8,189 nucleotides of DNA from CAYNJF01 sp964351745 (GTDB lineage: Bacteria; Pseudomonadota; Gammaproteobacteria; Berkiellales; Berkiellaceae): NCBI GenBank assembly GCA_964351745.1, contig CAYGPI010000102.1:1-8189 (forward strand), read 5' to 3'. Positions within the stretch are counted from its first letter, which is position 1; the number at the start of each line of letters is the position of its first letter. Shown in pieces: positions 1-6,761 of this stretch. The translations under genes and the position numbers were made by a program. Under the pieces are notes generated by a model. It ran no database searches and was not told the origin of the DNA. It saw only the letters and a program-made list of their open reading frames with translations.

Positions 1-2
1 AT

Positions 3-95
3 ATCATTCCTGACAACGTGCAACATTACCCCATTAAAACCGCCAAAAGACAGGAGAGGCAAGTTGCAAAAACCAATCCGCATAACCAGTCTTGA
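3..95 (+). CDS. 3' end of an unidentified gene (partial)
   Basis: This is an open frame from the window edge (codons start at base 3) to a TGA at 93-95, giving about 30 residues that begin IIPDNVQHYP and end TNPHNQS. The tail is hydrophilic and rich in Lys, Arg, Gln and Asn, as is common for a protein C-terminus. Frame 2 closes almost at once; frame 1 stays open but runs on antisense to the next gene, so frame 3 is the best candidate. It would end exactly one base before the stop codon of the convergent minus-strand gene, a tight tail-to-tail join. The stretch is too short to recognise a family, and a chance open frame cannot be excluded. Confidence 0.4.
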   Translation: MIPDNVQHYPIKTAKRQERQVAKTNPHNQS

Positions 96-1013
96 CTATG
101 GCGATTTTGGAGATAATAAACCATCAGTTTCAGAGTCTAGGCCTGCTTCAAAAGGACTTTCAAGAGATTGTGCTTCAAAGTGAATTTCTCTGATATCAGG
201 CGACTCATAGAATTGTTTGGTGTGCTCATGACGATATTTAGCTTTAAACCATTGCCCCACACCCAAAGGCTGCACTCTTAAATCATCAAGCGTATCGACT
301 AGATCAAGATAGGATCCATGATGACTTGCTGTCGCTTGCATCATCGATCTAACTCGATGAGGGACACGATAGGTTTTTCTTGCTAATAAAACAGGTTGCC
401 CACCGAGATTCAAGACACCGCTAGCCGTCCTATCTGCCCAGAAAGACAAATGATTATGATCATGGAGATCAAGTTTTAAGTGATCAATCAGGCAGTCTTT
501 GCGCAAACGAGTGATAGCGTGCGAATCAGTATAATCAATGGGACCTAGTCTCTGGGCAATTTCATCTAGGATGTTATGGCTGATTTTCTTCTGATAGAAA
601 TACTGTAAAATGCAGCTCGCCAAGCCCTTACAAAGCGCTTGTTGAGCTTCATCAGGACTTCGCAGCACTTCTCTAGCAATTTGCTGAATTTGTGCTAATT
701 TACCAACGCCAATAGCCTTTGCAAAATCAGGTTTGATTTGATTATTGATTGGATCAAGTAGAAATAGTCGGATCCTAAAGGCTAAATCATAAATCCAAAG
801 ATCAAGATGATGCCCCTCTTTAACAGTCTCAAGTTTGTCTAAATGCGCGAGAAGATGATTGGGCAAAAAAGACTCAAGCTGGTGTCTGTCAATGTCATCA
901 AAGAAGCGGTTTAAAAGACTTAACCCTGAATTTCTTAAGCTTAGCTGTTTGATTTCAAGCGACTTCTCTTGCATATAGACAATAAGTAATTGATGCTTAA
1001 GCTTATCATCCAT
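96..1013 (-). CDS. Hypothetical protein, 305 aa, no recognised family
   Basis: I do not recognise this protein. I chose the start at 1013 over the upstream in-frame ATG at 1025. The bases between them carry GGAGGG four bases before the inner ATG, an almost ideal ribosome binding site, while the outer ATG has none. The product starts MDDKLKHQLL, has no signal peptide or obvious membrane segment, and looks like a soluble, mostly helical cytoplasmic protein with many His, Leu and Asp residues. The second half has a more ordered-looking stretch (SFWADRTASGVLNLGGQPVL, then KTYRVPHRVRSMMQ). The last 30 residues are acidic and serine-rich, probably a flexible tail. It is transcribed divergently from the MscS-type channel and abuts the gene ending at 95. 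Its length and uninterrupted frame support a real gene; the function is unknown. Confidence 0.75.
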   Translation of the reverse strand: MDDKLKHQLLIVYMQEKSLEIKQLSLRNSGLSLLNRFFDDIDRHQLESFLPNHLLAHLDKLETVKEGHHLDLWIYDLAFRIRLFLLDPINNQIKPDFAKAIGVGKLAQIQQIAREVLRSPDEAQQALCKGLASCILQYFYQKKISHNILDEIAQRLGPIDYTDSHAITRLRKDCLIDHLKLDLHDHNHLSFWADRTASGVLNLGGQPVLLARKTYRVPHRVRSMMQATASHHGSYLDLVDTLDDLRVQPLGVGQWFKAKYRHEHTKQFYESPDIREIHFEAQSLESPFEAGLDSETDGLLSPKSP

Positions 1014-1107
1014 AAAACCCTCCATAGTTTGTTTTAGTGTATCCCTTCATCTAAGGATTTGAAACTGATGAAGTTGTCAGTGACCGATCATCCTGAAGTC
1101 AGCTCAA

Positions 1108-1136
1108 TTGTAACTAGAGGACGAGTTTGGTAGAAT
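1108..1136 (+). promoter_or_regulatory. Predicted sigma70 promoter of the MscS-family gene
   Basis: TTGTAA (1108-1113) and TAGAAT (1131-1136) are separated by exactly 17 bases, matching the -35 and -10 consensus at 4/6 and 5/6 positions. Transcription would start near 1143, leaving a leader of about 23 bases that includes GGAG at 1152-1155, ten bases before the ATG at 1166. The position, spacing and -10 match make this the best promoter in the divergent region. No equally good promoter was seen for the leftward gene. Confidence 0.6.
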
Positions 1137-1165
1137 GCAGTCGATTAACTTGGAGTCACTAGATT

Positions 1166-2032
1166 ATGTCGCACTTTAAAAAGATACCATTGCTCATAGG
1201 CACACTGATGGCCCTTGCGCTCGTCACCTATATCGGCTTAACCTTTTCACCGCTCTCTATGGAAAATATAGGCTCACCCATATTCTCAACATTTTTAGCC
1301 ATCATAGCTGCCACCGTCCTTTACAAGGCAAAAAACAAGTGCTTTGATTTTCTGGACTTGAAACATAAAAAGACAGGCATCATTGTTTTTAGCATCAATT
1401 TTATTTTTGGGGTTAGCTTACTCATATTGGCAATCCCTGTCCTCAGCGAATTTGGCGTTCCGACAGCCTCCTTAATTACTATTTTAGGAACAGGCTCTTT
1501 AGCGATAGGTTTGGCGCTTAAGGGCTTTCTTTCTAATATCGCAGCCGGCATGATGCTTATTTTTCAAAAGCCTTTTGATGTTGGACATCTCGTAGAAATA
1601 TCTGGCACCACAGGCACGGTCGATAAAATTGATCTGTTTTCGGTTCGCATAAAAACACCAACCAATGAGCTTGTTCATATCCCAAATGGGAAACTTGTTA
1701 CAGATAAAATCATTAATAAAAACTCAAAGAGTAAACGACGTCTTGAGCTCAAGATTCGTGTTGATTACAGCTCTGATCTGAAGCTGGCTAAACAAATCAT
1801 TCTAGATCTAAGCCATCACGACGAGCGAATCTTTGAAACACCGGCCCCTCTTGTCGTGGTCGACGAACTCGGTGAGCATGCTGTGATACTTCTAGTTCGA
1901 GTCTGGCTGCTTGGTACAGAAAATCTTTATAAGGTAAAATATGACTTACTAGAAAACATCAAAACATCTTATGACGATCATAACATTATGATCCCTTATC
2001 AAAAATTAGATGTTCAGATGCAGAATTCTTAA
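1166..2032 (+). CDS. MscS-family small-conductance mechanosensitive channel
   Basis: This is an inner-membrane channel that opens under membrane tension and releases solutes during hypo-osmotic shock; the family works as a homoheptamer. At 288 aa it is close to the 286 aa of E. coli MscS. Hydrophobic segments lie at about 7-27, 36-54 and 71-93. They are followed by the Gly/Ala-rich pore helix, about 97-127, which includes SLAIGLALKGFLSNIAAGMM. The beta domain follows directly (FQKPFDVGHLVEISGTTGTV, then HIPNGKL at 171-177, typical of the family). The C-terminal alpha/beta domain ends with IMIPYQ (274-279), like the usual IPFP-type closing motif. The segment at 7-27 appears to be one helix more than E. 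coli MscS has, so this may be a four-helix subfamily, and I give no symbol. It is a single-gene unit with its own promoter and terminator. Confidence 0.93.
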   Translation: MSHFKKIPLLIGTLMALALVTYIGLTFSPLSMENIGSPIFSTFLAIIAATVLYKAKNKCFDFLDLKHKKTGIIVFSINFIFGVSLLILAIPVLSEFGVPTASLITILGTGSLAIGLALKGFLSNIAAGMMLIFQKPFDVGHLVEISGTTGTVDKIDLFSVRIKTPTNELVHIPNGKLVTDKIINKNSKSKRRLELKIRVDYSSDLKLAKQIILDLSHHDERIFETPAPLVVVDELGEHAVILLVRVWLLGTENLYKVKYDLLENIKTSYDDHNIMIPYQKLDVQMQNS

Positions 2033-2061
2033 GACGTATTCTAGTAAAACCTATCCACTAT

Positions 2062-2088
2062 AAAAAAGCGCATTGAATGCGCTTTTTT
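2062..2088. terminator. Bidirectional intrinsic terminator
   Basis: A GC-rich hairpin (GCGCAT at 2068-2073, ATGCGC at 2077-2082, loop TGA) is flanked by six A on the left and six T on the right. It therefore has a U-tract after the stem when read on either strand. It lies 30 bases after the channel stop codon and immediately after the stop of the convergent 398-aa gene, and so serves both transcripts. Confidence 0.92.
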
Positions 2089-2089
2089 C

Positions 2090-3286
2090 TCAACCTACTT
2101 TTAAAGAAGCTCGATGAACATGTTGATTTCTTATCGCTTCATGGATCCCTTCAAGCGTATGGGATGTTTTAGCTGCGAACCCAAAAGGACTTAACTCAAG
2201 CGACAACCCTTGCTTTGCAAAAAAGGAACTCACATGGTTAACAAGCATACTAAACATATCCATAATATCACGCACAAACTGAACCAATGGTCTATCAGCA
2301 TTGGCCTTGATTAAAGAGCGATGACATCCCTGCAAAATGCTCTTTAGCTGGCGCTCTATACTCAAATTATAATGGGCACTAATTTGATTTGGGTGCTGAG
2401 CTTTAAGCTGCAACTCCTTTTTTAAGGCACTTAACGCTATGGAAGCTTGATTAATTGGAACAACTTTTTTCCCCTGATTTCTTAGTTCATTGTGCTTGGA
2501 ATCAAATTGCGCCTCAATCTCAATAACAGCCTTGTGCAAAATTGAAAAGGTTCGGAGCCTATTGAATAACTGGCGACGCATCTCTGTTTGTGGGAATTCT
2601 TGTTTTGGCGAAACCACTAAAGGTGACTGCCAAAAAACTTTACCTGTTTTGGCATCATAAGCAAGCTCTAAAGCATCTAAAGGACCACTGGTCATGCTTG
2701 GAATATCAACAAGATAACCCTCCATTTGCTCCGGATTAATGCCTTGAGCCCTAAGACGAGTCTTAGCATCTGTCATACACGACTGCGACACGACATTAAA
2801 ATGCTTGCCACCATGGCGCTTTAGCTGTTCTCTTTCTTGGGCAAACATGCGTCTGCGCTCTTGCAAACTTTCAGGCGAGCCATCAGCTTTTAATGACTTT
2901 AATTTTTGCCAAAACGAATACTCAGCTCTAAAGTCTCTTGGCTCAATTTTCTGCTTCATGTCATGACTTATGCTACTTAAAAAATTGTCTTTCTCGCTCG
3001 CCGAAATTTGCCAAGTTTTATGTTCATGGAAATAATCACCCCCAATCACAATATCTCTTAAATGCTCATTTTTAAGATGGCCTGGGCCTACCAACCTAGC
3101 AGGAAAAATTAACTTTTGTACCCATTCATCGGCCTCAAGAGGATCACCGTATTGACCAAAAGCATGGATCACTTCTGGACGTGCCCACTTATCTTTGGAG
3201 TTTAGCTCACTAAGAACTAAATAGGCATGACCAAAAGAGTTAGTTGTGCTTCCTTTCACGACTGCATAAGACAAGAAATATTGCAT
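2090..3286 (-). CDS. Unknown 398-aa protein with a possible permuted NlpC/papain-like N-terminal domain
   Basis: I recognise no named gene. The N-terminal 200 residues have SFGHAYLVL (17-25) with His20, then VIHAFGQYG (39-47), and much later FNVVSQSC (163-170) with Cys170 starting a probable helix, MTDAKTRLRAQG. A GH-containing strand followed far downstream by a Cys at a helix N-terminus is the layout of circularly permuted NlpC/P60-like enzymes, such as DUF4105- and LRAT-like proteins. A cysteine hydrolase or acyltransferase is therefore possible, but this is inference from a few residues. The region 135-158 is strongly charged and helical. Residues 230-390 are also helical, with an amphipathic or hydrophobic stretch near 343-355. 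There is no signal peptide. The start is supported by AAGG six bases before the ATG, and a promoter-like sequence lies just upstream. An effector-like role is conceivable; no secretion signal is demonstrated. Confidence 0.8.
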   Translation of the reverse strand: MQYFLSYAVVKGSTTNSFGHAYLVLSELNSKDKWARPEVIHAFGQYGDPLEADEWVQKLIFPARLVGPGHLKNEHLRDIVIGGDYFHEHKTWQISASEKDNFLSSISHDMKQKIEPRDFRAEYSFWQKLKSLKADGSPESLQERRRMFAQEREQLKRHGGKHFNVVSQSCMTDAKTRLRAQGINPEQMEGYLVDIPSMTSGPLDALELAYDAKTGKVFWQSPLVVSPKQEFPQTEMRRQLFNRLRTFSILHKAVIEIEAQFDSKHNELRNQGKKVVPINQASIALSALKKELQLKAQHPNQISAHYNLSIERQLKSILQGCHRSLIKANADRPLVQFVRDIMDMFSMLVNHVSSFFAKQGLSLELSPFGFAAKTSHTLEGIHEAIRNQHVHRASLKVG

Positions 3287-3319
3287 AAGTCACCTTATTT
3301 CATTCATGATATTGCTAAA

Positions 3320-3348
3320 ATTATAATTGAATCAAAACGTAAAAACAA
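3320..3348 (-). promoter_or_regulatory. Predicted sigma70 promoter of the 398-aa gene
   Basis: Read leftward, TTGTTT (3348-3343) and a perfect TATAAT (3325-3320) are separated by 17 bases. Transcription would start near 3313, giving a leader of about 27 bases that contains the AAGGTG ribosome binding site before the ATG at 3286. The -35 matches only in its first three bases, so the call rests on the -10 element, the spacing and the position. Confidence 0.5.
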
Positions 3349-3350
3349 TG

Positions 3351-3372
3351 TGAGCAACTGTTTACATGCTCA
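3351..3372. promoter_or_regulatory. Candidate operator: dyad TGAGCA-N10-TGCTCA
   Basis: Perfect 6-base half sites in inverted orientation are separated by 10 bases, in the shared upstream region of two divergent genes. The dyad sits just beyond the -35 of the leftward promoter and about 50 bases before the reductase start. That position would suit a regulator acting on either gene. No known binding consensus (CRP, LexA, Fur) fits, and a dyad of this size can arise by chance in an AT-rich spacer. Confidence 0.25.
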
Positions 3373-3419
3373 AAAGTTTTAAAAACTGAGTTAACAGAAA
3401 AGACTAACTAAGATATTAT

Positions 3420-5453
3420 ATGCTAAAAATTAGGCAAACATTCAAACTAAGTTCACAATTAGTTGTAAGCATTCTCACCTTTTTCATTTTTCAATTTAGC
3501 TGCCTGGCAGATTACAAAAGTGATATTCAAAAATTCTCTACAGTTCACCTGAGCACCAGTCAAAATAGTTTGGCACCTAACAGCTCTATGTGGGCAGTGG
3601 CTCATTTAGAATTGAAACCAAATTGGTACACGTATTGGGAAAATCCTGGCGACTCGGGACTAGCCCCTACCATTTCAGTGAATGGCCCGAAAGACATAAC
3701 CATTTCAAAAATTTCTTTTTTGCCGCCAACGAAAATACAAGTTGGTAGTTTTGTAGATTATGGCTACTACAATGACGCTTTTCTTTTCTTTCAAATCGAA
3801 AACCATCGAGACAAGCCTAGCAATCAACCAGCCCTATTAGAGTTTCAAATAGATTGGGTAACCTGTCATGATATGTGTATCCAACAAACAGGACATATCC
3901 GTTTAAACCTAGATCTTCAAGATAACCAAAGCTCACAAGAGGCTCTATTCATTGAAGAAAAAATAAAGCCCTTGTTAGAGTTACCCCAAGTCTTAGCAAA
4001 AATGACAACAGAAGAAGATTTAGTCAACCTGACAATGCCAGCGATAGATGGCATTAGCAATCCGTATGTCTACATCGCACCAGCAAAAGCAACCGATAAG
4101 CTACATCTTCAAACATGGGAGATGAATGAAGAGAACCTAACATTTAAAATCAAAAAGGGACCCTTTGATCATCCCACGCTGCATGGATTTGCTCAGCTCA
4201 ATAAAGACACCATGGTCAAGTTTACAACCCCTACCAATCCAGACATGATCTCCCCCTTACCTCTAACAGCTCACTTGCAACCCATCAATGTCTGGATAGC
4301 TATCGCTTTTGCATTTTTAGGGGGGATCATTCTCAATATGATGCCCTGCGTTTTCCCTGTGCTAGCACTAAAAATCATGACGTTAGCTAAGATCCAACAC
4401 TCGGCTTACAGACAACGAGTATGGCATGGCCTGCTTTATAGCTTAGGGATAATTTTTGCCTTCTTTATATTGGCCACAACGATTTCAGTGTTACTCAGCC
4501 TTGGGCACAATATAGGTTGGGGATTTCAGATGCAATCACCCATTTTTCTTGGTTTAATGAGCTATTTACTTTTTCTTGTGGCTTTAAATTTGTTTGGTTG
4601 GTTAGAATTTATTATTCCAATATCCATCAATACAAAGAATCATGATCCTGCCAGCTTAAAATCAAGCTTTTACGCTGGTTTACTCATGACAGTCATCGCC
4701 ACACCTTGCACAGCTCCATTTATGGCGCCAGCGCTTGGGTTTGCTTTATCGCAATCCACCGTGGTCATCTTTTCAATTTTCATAAGCTTAGGGCTAGGAT
4801 TAGCCTTTCCATTTTTACTCTTGAGTTTCAGTCCGTGGTTAACAAGATGGATACCAAGACCAGGGGCTTGGCTAATAACCTTTAAACAATTCCTTGCTTT
4901 CCCCATGCTGCTAAGTACGATATGGCTCATATGGATCTTAATCAAATCAACTGATGCCGATTTTGTAGCAGCTATTTTAATTGGTTTAACTTCGATGGCT
5001 CTATTTGTTTGGAGTTTATCTGTGCTACATAAGAGAAGGAAAACAAAAATATGTTTACTTATTATGCTAATCTTAGTGCTTTTGTGGCCCTTCTCACTAC
5101 TGAAAACGAAAGCGATAGAGCAAACCATCACTTTTAACCTTATGGAATTTGAAAACTACTTGCAAAAGGAGCAGCACGTCTTAGTGAATGTAACCGCTGA
5201 TTGGTGCCTTACTTGCAAAGTCAACGATGCAGTCTTTGAGCAACCTGAGATTAAAGATTTTTTAGAAAAAAATAATATTAAACGTTACACGATCGACTGG
5301 ACAAAAAAAAATACTCAGGTTAATCAATATTTAAAAATCTTTGAGCGATCTGGGATTCCTCTTTATGTTTACTATCGCCCGGATCATCCACCAAAAGTCT
5401 TGCCTCAATGGCTCACCCCTGGCATGATAAAATCGATCACAAGCGAAAAATAA
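3420..5453 (+). CDS. DsbD/ScsB-family thiol:disulfide reductase, three-domain
   Basis: This inner-membrane protein passes electrons from cytoplasmic thioredoxin to periplasmic thiols. It has 677 aa with a signal peptide at 1-30 (cleavage likely after SCLA). The periplasmic N-terminal domain runs from about 35 to 285, with WVTCHDMCIQ carrying Cys149 and Cys153. Eight membrane helices lie between about 291 and 561. Helix 1 carries MPCVFPVLAL (Cys310) and helix 4 carries ATPCTAPFMAPALGFAL (Cys430), the intramembrane redox pair. The C-terminal thioredoxin-like domain (about 573-677) has WCLTC (Cys596 and Cys599) and the cis-proline loop SGIP (Pro647). All six redox cysteines are present, so the protein should be active. 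The W-x-x-C-x-x-x-C N-terminal motif and the helix 4 motif look more like ScsB than classical DsbD, so I leave the symbol blank. The ribosome binding site is weak (AAG only). An acidic exported protein gene follows 50 bases downstream, possibly cotranscribed. Confidence 0.93.
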   Translation: MLKIRQTFKLSSQLVVSILTFFIFQFSCLADYKSDIQKFSTVHLSTSQNSLAPNSSMWAVAHLELKPNWYTYWENPGDSGLAPTISVNGPKDITISKISFLPPTKIQVGSFVDYGYYNDAFLFFQIENHRDKPSNQPALLEFQIDWVTCHDMCIQQTGHIRLNLDLQDNQSSQEALFIEEKIKPLLELPQVLAKMTTEEDLVNLTMPAIDGISNPYVYIAPAKATDKLHLQTWEMNEENLTFKIKKGPFDHPTLHGFAQLNKDTMVKFTTPTNPDMISPLPLTAHLQPINVWIAIAFAFLGGIILNMMPCVFPVLALKIMTLAKIQHSAYRQRVWHGLLYSLGIIFAFFILATTISVLLSLGHNIGWGFQMQSPIFLGLMSYLLFLVALNLFGWLEFIIPISINTKNHDPASLKSSFYAGLLMTVIATPCTAPFMAPALGFALSQSTVVIFSIFISLGLGLAFPFLLLSFSPWLTRWIPRPGAWLITFKQFLAFPMLLSTIWLIWILIKSTDADFVAAILIGLTSMALFVWSLSVLHKRRKTKICLLIMLILVLLWPFSLLKTKAIEQTITFNLMEFENYLQKEQHVLVNVTADWCLTCKVNDAVFEQPEIKDFLEKNNIKRYTIDWTKKNTQVNQYLKIFERSGIPLYVYYRPDHPPKVLPQWLTPGMIKSITSEK

Positions 5454-5503
5454 GTTGTCTCGTTTACTTAAAATGTTAATCATTGATACAGTGGAGTTTT
5501 TGT

Positions 5504-5809
5504 ATGAAAAGCATGATATTAAAATCTAGCATTCTTGCTCTTGGCATGATCTTCTCAAGCTGCTGTCTTGCTGAAGGAAAGATGGACTTAGATATGCCAA
5601 ATCTACCTGAGCAAGTCAGAGAAACGATGAGTGCCAATCTTGCTGAAGGCTTTTCTCTAGATGATCAAAAAATGAATGCCCAGTTGCTTGCCCAAGATTA
5701 CGAAATCGCTGAAGCCTACATCGATGAAGAGTTTTTATCAGATTTAGATCTCAACGAAATCCCTTCATTCGATGCGATGACTGATGGCGCCATTCTAGAC
5801 GATAAATAA
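5504..5809 (+). CDS. Small exported acidic protein, 101 aa, function unknown
   Basis: I recognise no family. The ATG at 5504 is preferred over the TTG at 5483 because GGAG lies seven bases before it. It also gives a clean signal peptide: MKSMILKSS, a hydrophobic core, then SSCCLA with cleavage likely after Ala23. The mature part of about 78 residues is strongly acidic, with roughly 21 Asp/Glu against 4 Lys/Arg by hand count. It contains no cysteine, so it is not itself a disulfide substrate. The acidic residues are spread along the chain (for example YIDEEFLSDLDLNE), suggesting a flexible or metal-binding periplasmic protein, which is inference. The SSCC sequence is a poor lipobox, so a lipoprotein is less likely. 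It lies 50 bases after the reductase stop in the same direction with no terminator between, so the two may form an operon. Confidence 0.8.
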   Translation: MKSMILKSSILALGMIFSSCCLAEGKMDLDMPNLPEQVRETMSANLAEGFSLDDQKMNAQLLAQDYEIAEAYIDEEFLSDLDLNEIPSFDAMTDGAILDDK

Positions 5810-6029
5810 GGCTAGAATCTCAGAAATAATACAGAGCTCTAAAGTCTAAAGTTGAAACCTCTATCAACCTCAAAGTGAAAGAGTGCGTCGATCATCTTAA
5901 GCCAAATGAGCTCTTGGTTTACCGGCCTATCCGGTATACAACACCGCTAGTCTTGAATCCTCATGAAAACATTGCTCACCCCTTAAATAGTTTGGTAGCA
6001 TACTTTATTCGATGTTTTGGGGGCAAAAT
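5810..6029. other. Gene-free spacer with several short inverted repeats
   Basis: I see no convincing coding frame in these 220 bases. The stretch holds several short dyads. These are ATTCTAG/CTAGAAT (5792-5818, spanning the preceding stop codon), AGAGCTCT (5833-5840), GTTGA/TCAAC (5851-5868), TTAAGCCAA pairing with TTGGTTTA (about 5898-5921, one G-U pair), and TACCGG/CCGGTA (5920-5936). None is followed by a T-tract, so none is a standard intrinsic terminator. Weak promoter-like elements occur (TTGCTC at 5972 and TAGCAT at 5996, spacing 18), which could start transcription for the TPR gene. The region may hold a structured leader, an operator or a small RNA, or nothing. Confidence 0.4.
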
Positions 6030-6761
6030 ATGCATTATCTAACTTTTCTCATATTAAGTATTATTCAAGCTGTTGGTGTGATCCATGCGATGAAACATCA
6101 TTACCACATGTCTTATATCTTGAAAGTTTGCATGTTTCCAGTTGCTGGCGCTCTCGTGCATGCCTATTTACATTTTATGCCACTTATCAAAAATCACTTT
6201 TTGCTAAAACAATTGACCAAACGCTTAAAAAGACAACCTTGTGCAGAGAGCGAAATTTCTTCTCTTTACCGTCAAATTCATAACTCCCCTAATTATGAGG
6301 ACACTTATCAATTGATTGAGAAGCTTTTATTAAATGATAATGCAACTGAAGCGTATCAGTTGCTATTAAAGTCTAAAAAAGGCATTTATAAGAACTGCCA
6401 TCAATTACAAAAACTGAAAGCGAATATTGAACTCAAATTAGGTTTTAACGAAGAAGCTTTTAGCAGTGTCAAGGAAATTATTTCTCAAGCGCCAAACAAT
6501 GCAGAAATTCAGTTGCTACTAGCACAAACACTTGAAGCTAACTTTCACCACGAAGCTGCTGCTGAAGAGTATAAAAAAATATTATCACAAAGCTATAGTT
6601 TTGAAGTGCACTATCACTACATTCACCTGCTTACTAAAATGCAACAATTTGGTCTGGTGCGTGAAGAAATGGTAACTCTAGTGAATAAATATAAACAGCT
6701 AAATCCTACTCACAAGCGCATGCATAAAAAGTGGGTGTCATTAGCAAATCAAATTCATTAA
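6030..6761 (+). CDS. Membrane-anchored TPR-repeat protein, 243 aa
   Basis: A two-helix membrane anchor carries a cytoplasmic TPR array. Hydrophobic segments at 3-20 and 28-50 end in FPVAGALVHAYLHFMP, which resembles the PLD-N-type membrane domain (a Pro-Gly-bearing helix ending in Pro) found in front of TPRs in some proteobacterial proteins. From about 88 to 216 come TPR-like helix pairs, for example HQLQKLKANIELKLGFNEEA, AEIQLLLAQTLEANFHHEAA and FEVHYHYIHLLTKMQQFG. The C-terminus (HKKWVSLANQI) also fits that family. Such proteins are uncharacterised; scaffolding of a membrane complex is the usual inference for TPRs. The start at 6030 is preferred over the in-frame ATG at 6012: GGGGG lies six bases before the inner ATG, whereas no binding site precedes the outer one. 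The stop codon overlaps the stop of the convergent gene. Confidence 0.82.
   Translation: MHYLTFLILSIIQAVGVIHAMKHHYHMSYILKVCMFPVAGALVHAYLHFMPLIKNHFLLKQLTKRLKRQPCAESEISSLYRQIHNSPNYEDTYQLIEKLLLNDNATEAYQLLLKSKKGIYKNCHQLQKLKANIELKLGFNEEAFSSVKEIISQAPNNAEIQLLLAQTLEANFHHEAAAEEYKKILSQSYSFEVHYHYIHLLTKMQQFGLVREEMVTLVNKYKQLNPTHKRMHKKWVSLANQIH

Noticed and set aside
1321..1551. 76-codon open frame on the minus strand
   Set aside because: It lies wholly antisense to the pore region of the MscS-family channel, whose coding frame is certain.
3350..3366. Possible CRP site (TGTGA followed by TTACA)
   Set aside because: The spacing between the half sites is 8, not 6, and the right half is imperfect. The TGAGCA/TGCTCA dyad describes the symmetry better.
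3391..3419. TTAACA-17-TATTAT, a strong promoter-like match just before the reductase gene
   Set aside because: Transcription would start near 3426, after the ATG at 3420, and there is no other start codon before the signal peptide core. It is most likely a chance match in AT-rich DNA.
4670..5131. 153-codon open frame on the minus strand
   Set aside because: It is antisense to the membrane helices of the DsbD/ScsB-type reductase and has no independent support.
5792..5818. Hairpin ATTCTAG/CTAGAAT around the stop of the acidic protein as a terminator
   Set aside because: The stem is AT-rich with a 13-base loop and no T-tract follows, so it does not meet the pattern of an intrinsic terminator.
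6017..6283. 88-codon open frame on the + strand
   Set aside because: It overlaps the TPR gene in another frame. The TPR frame has recognisable membrane and repeat structure and this one does not.
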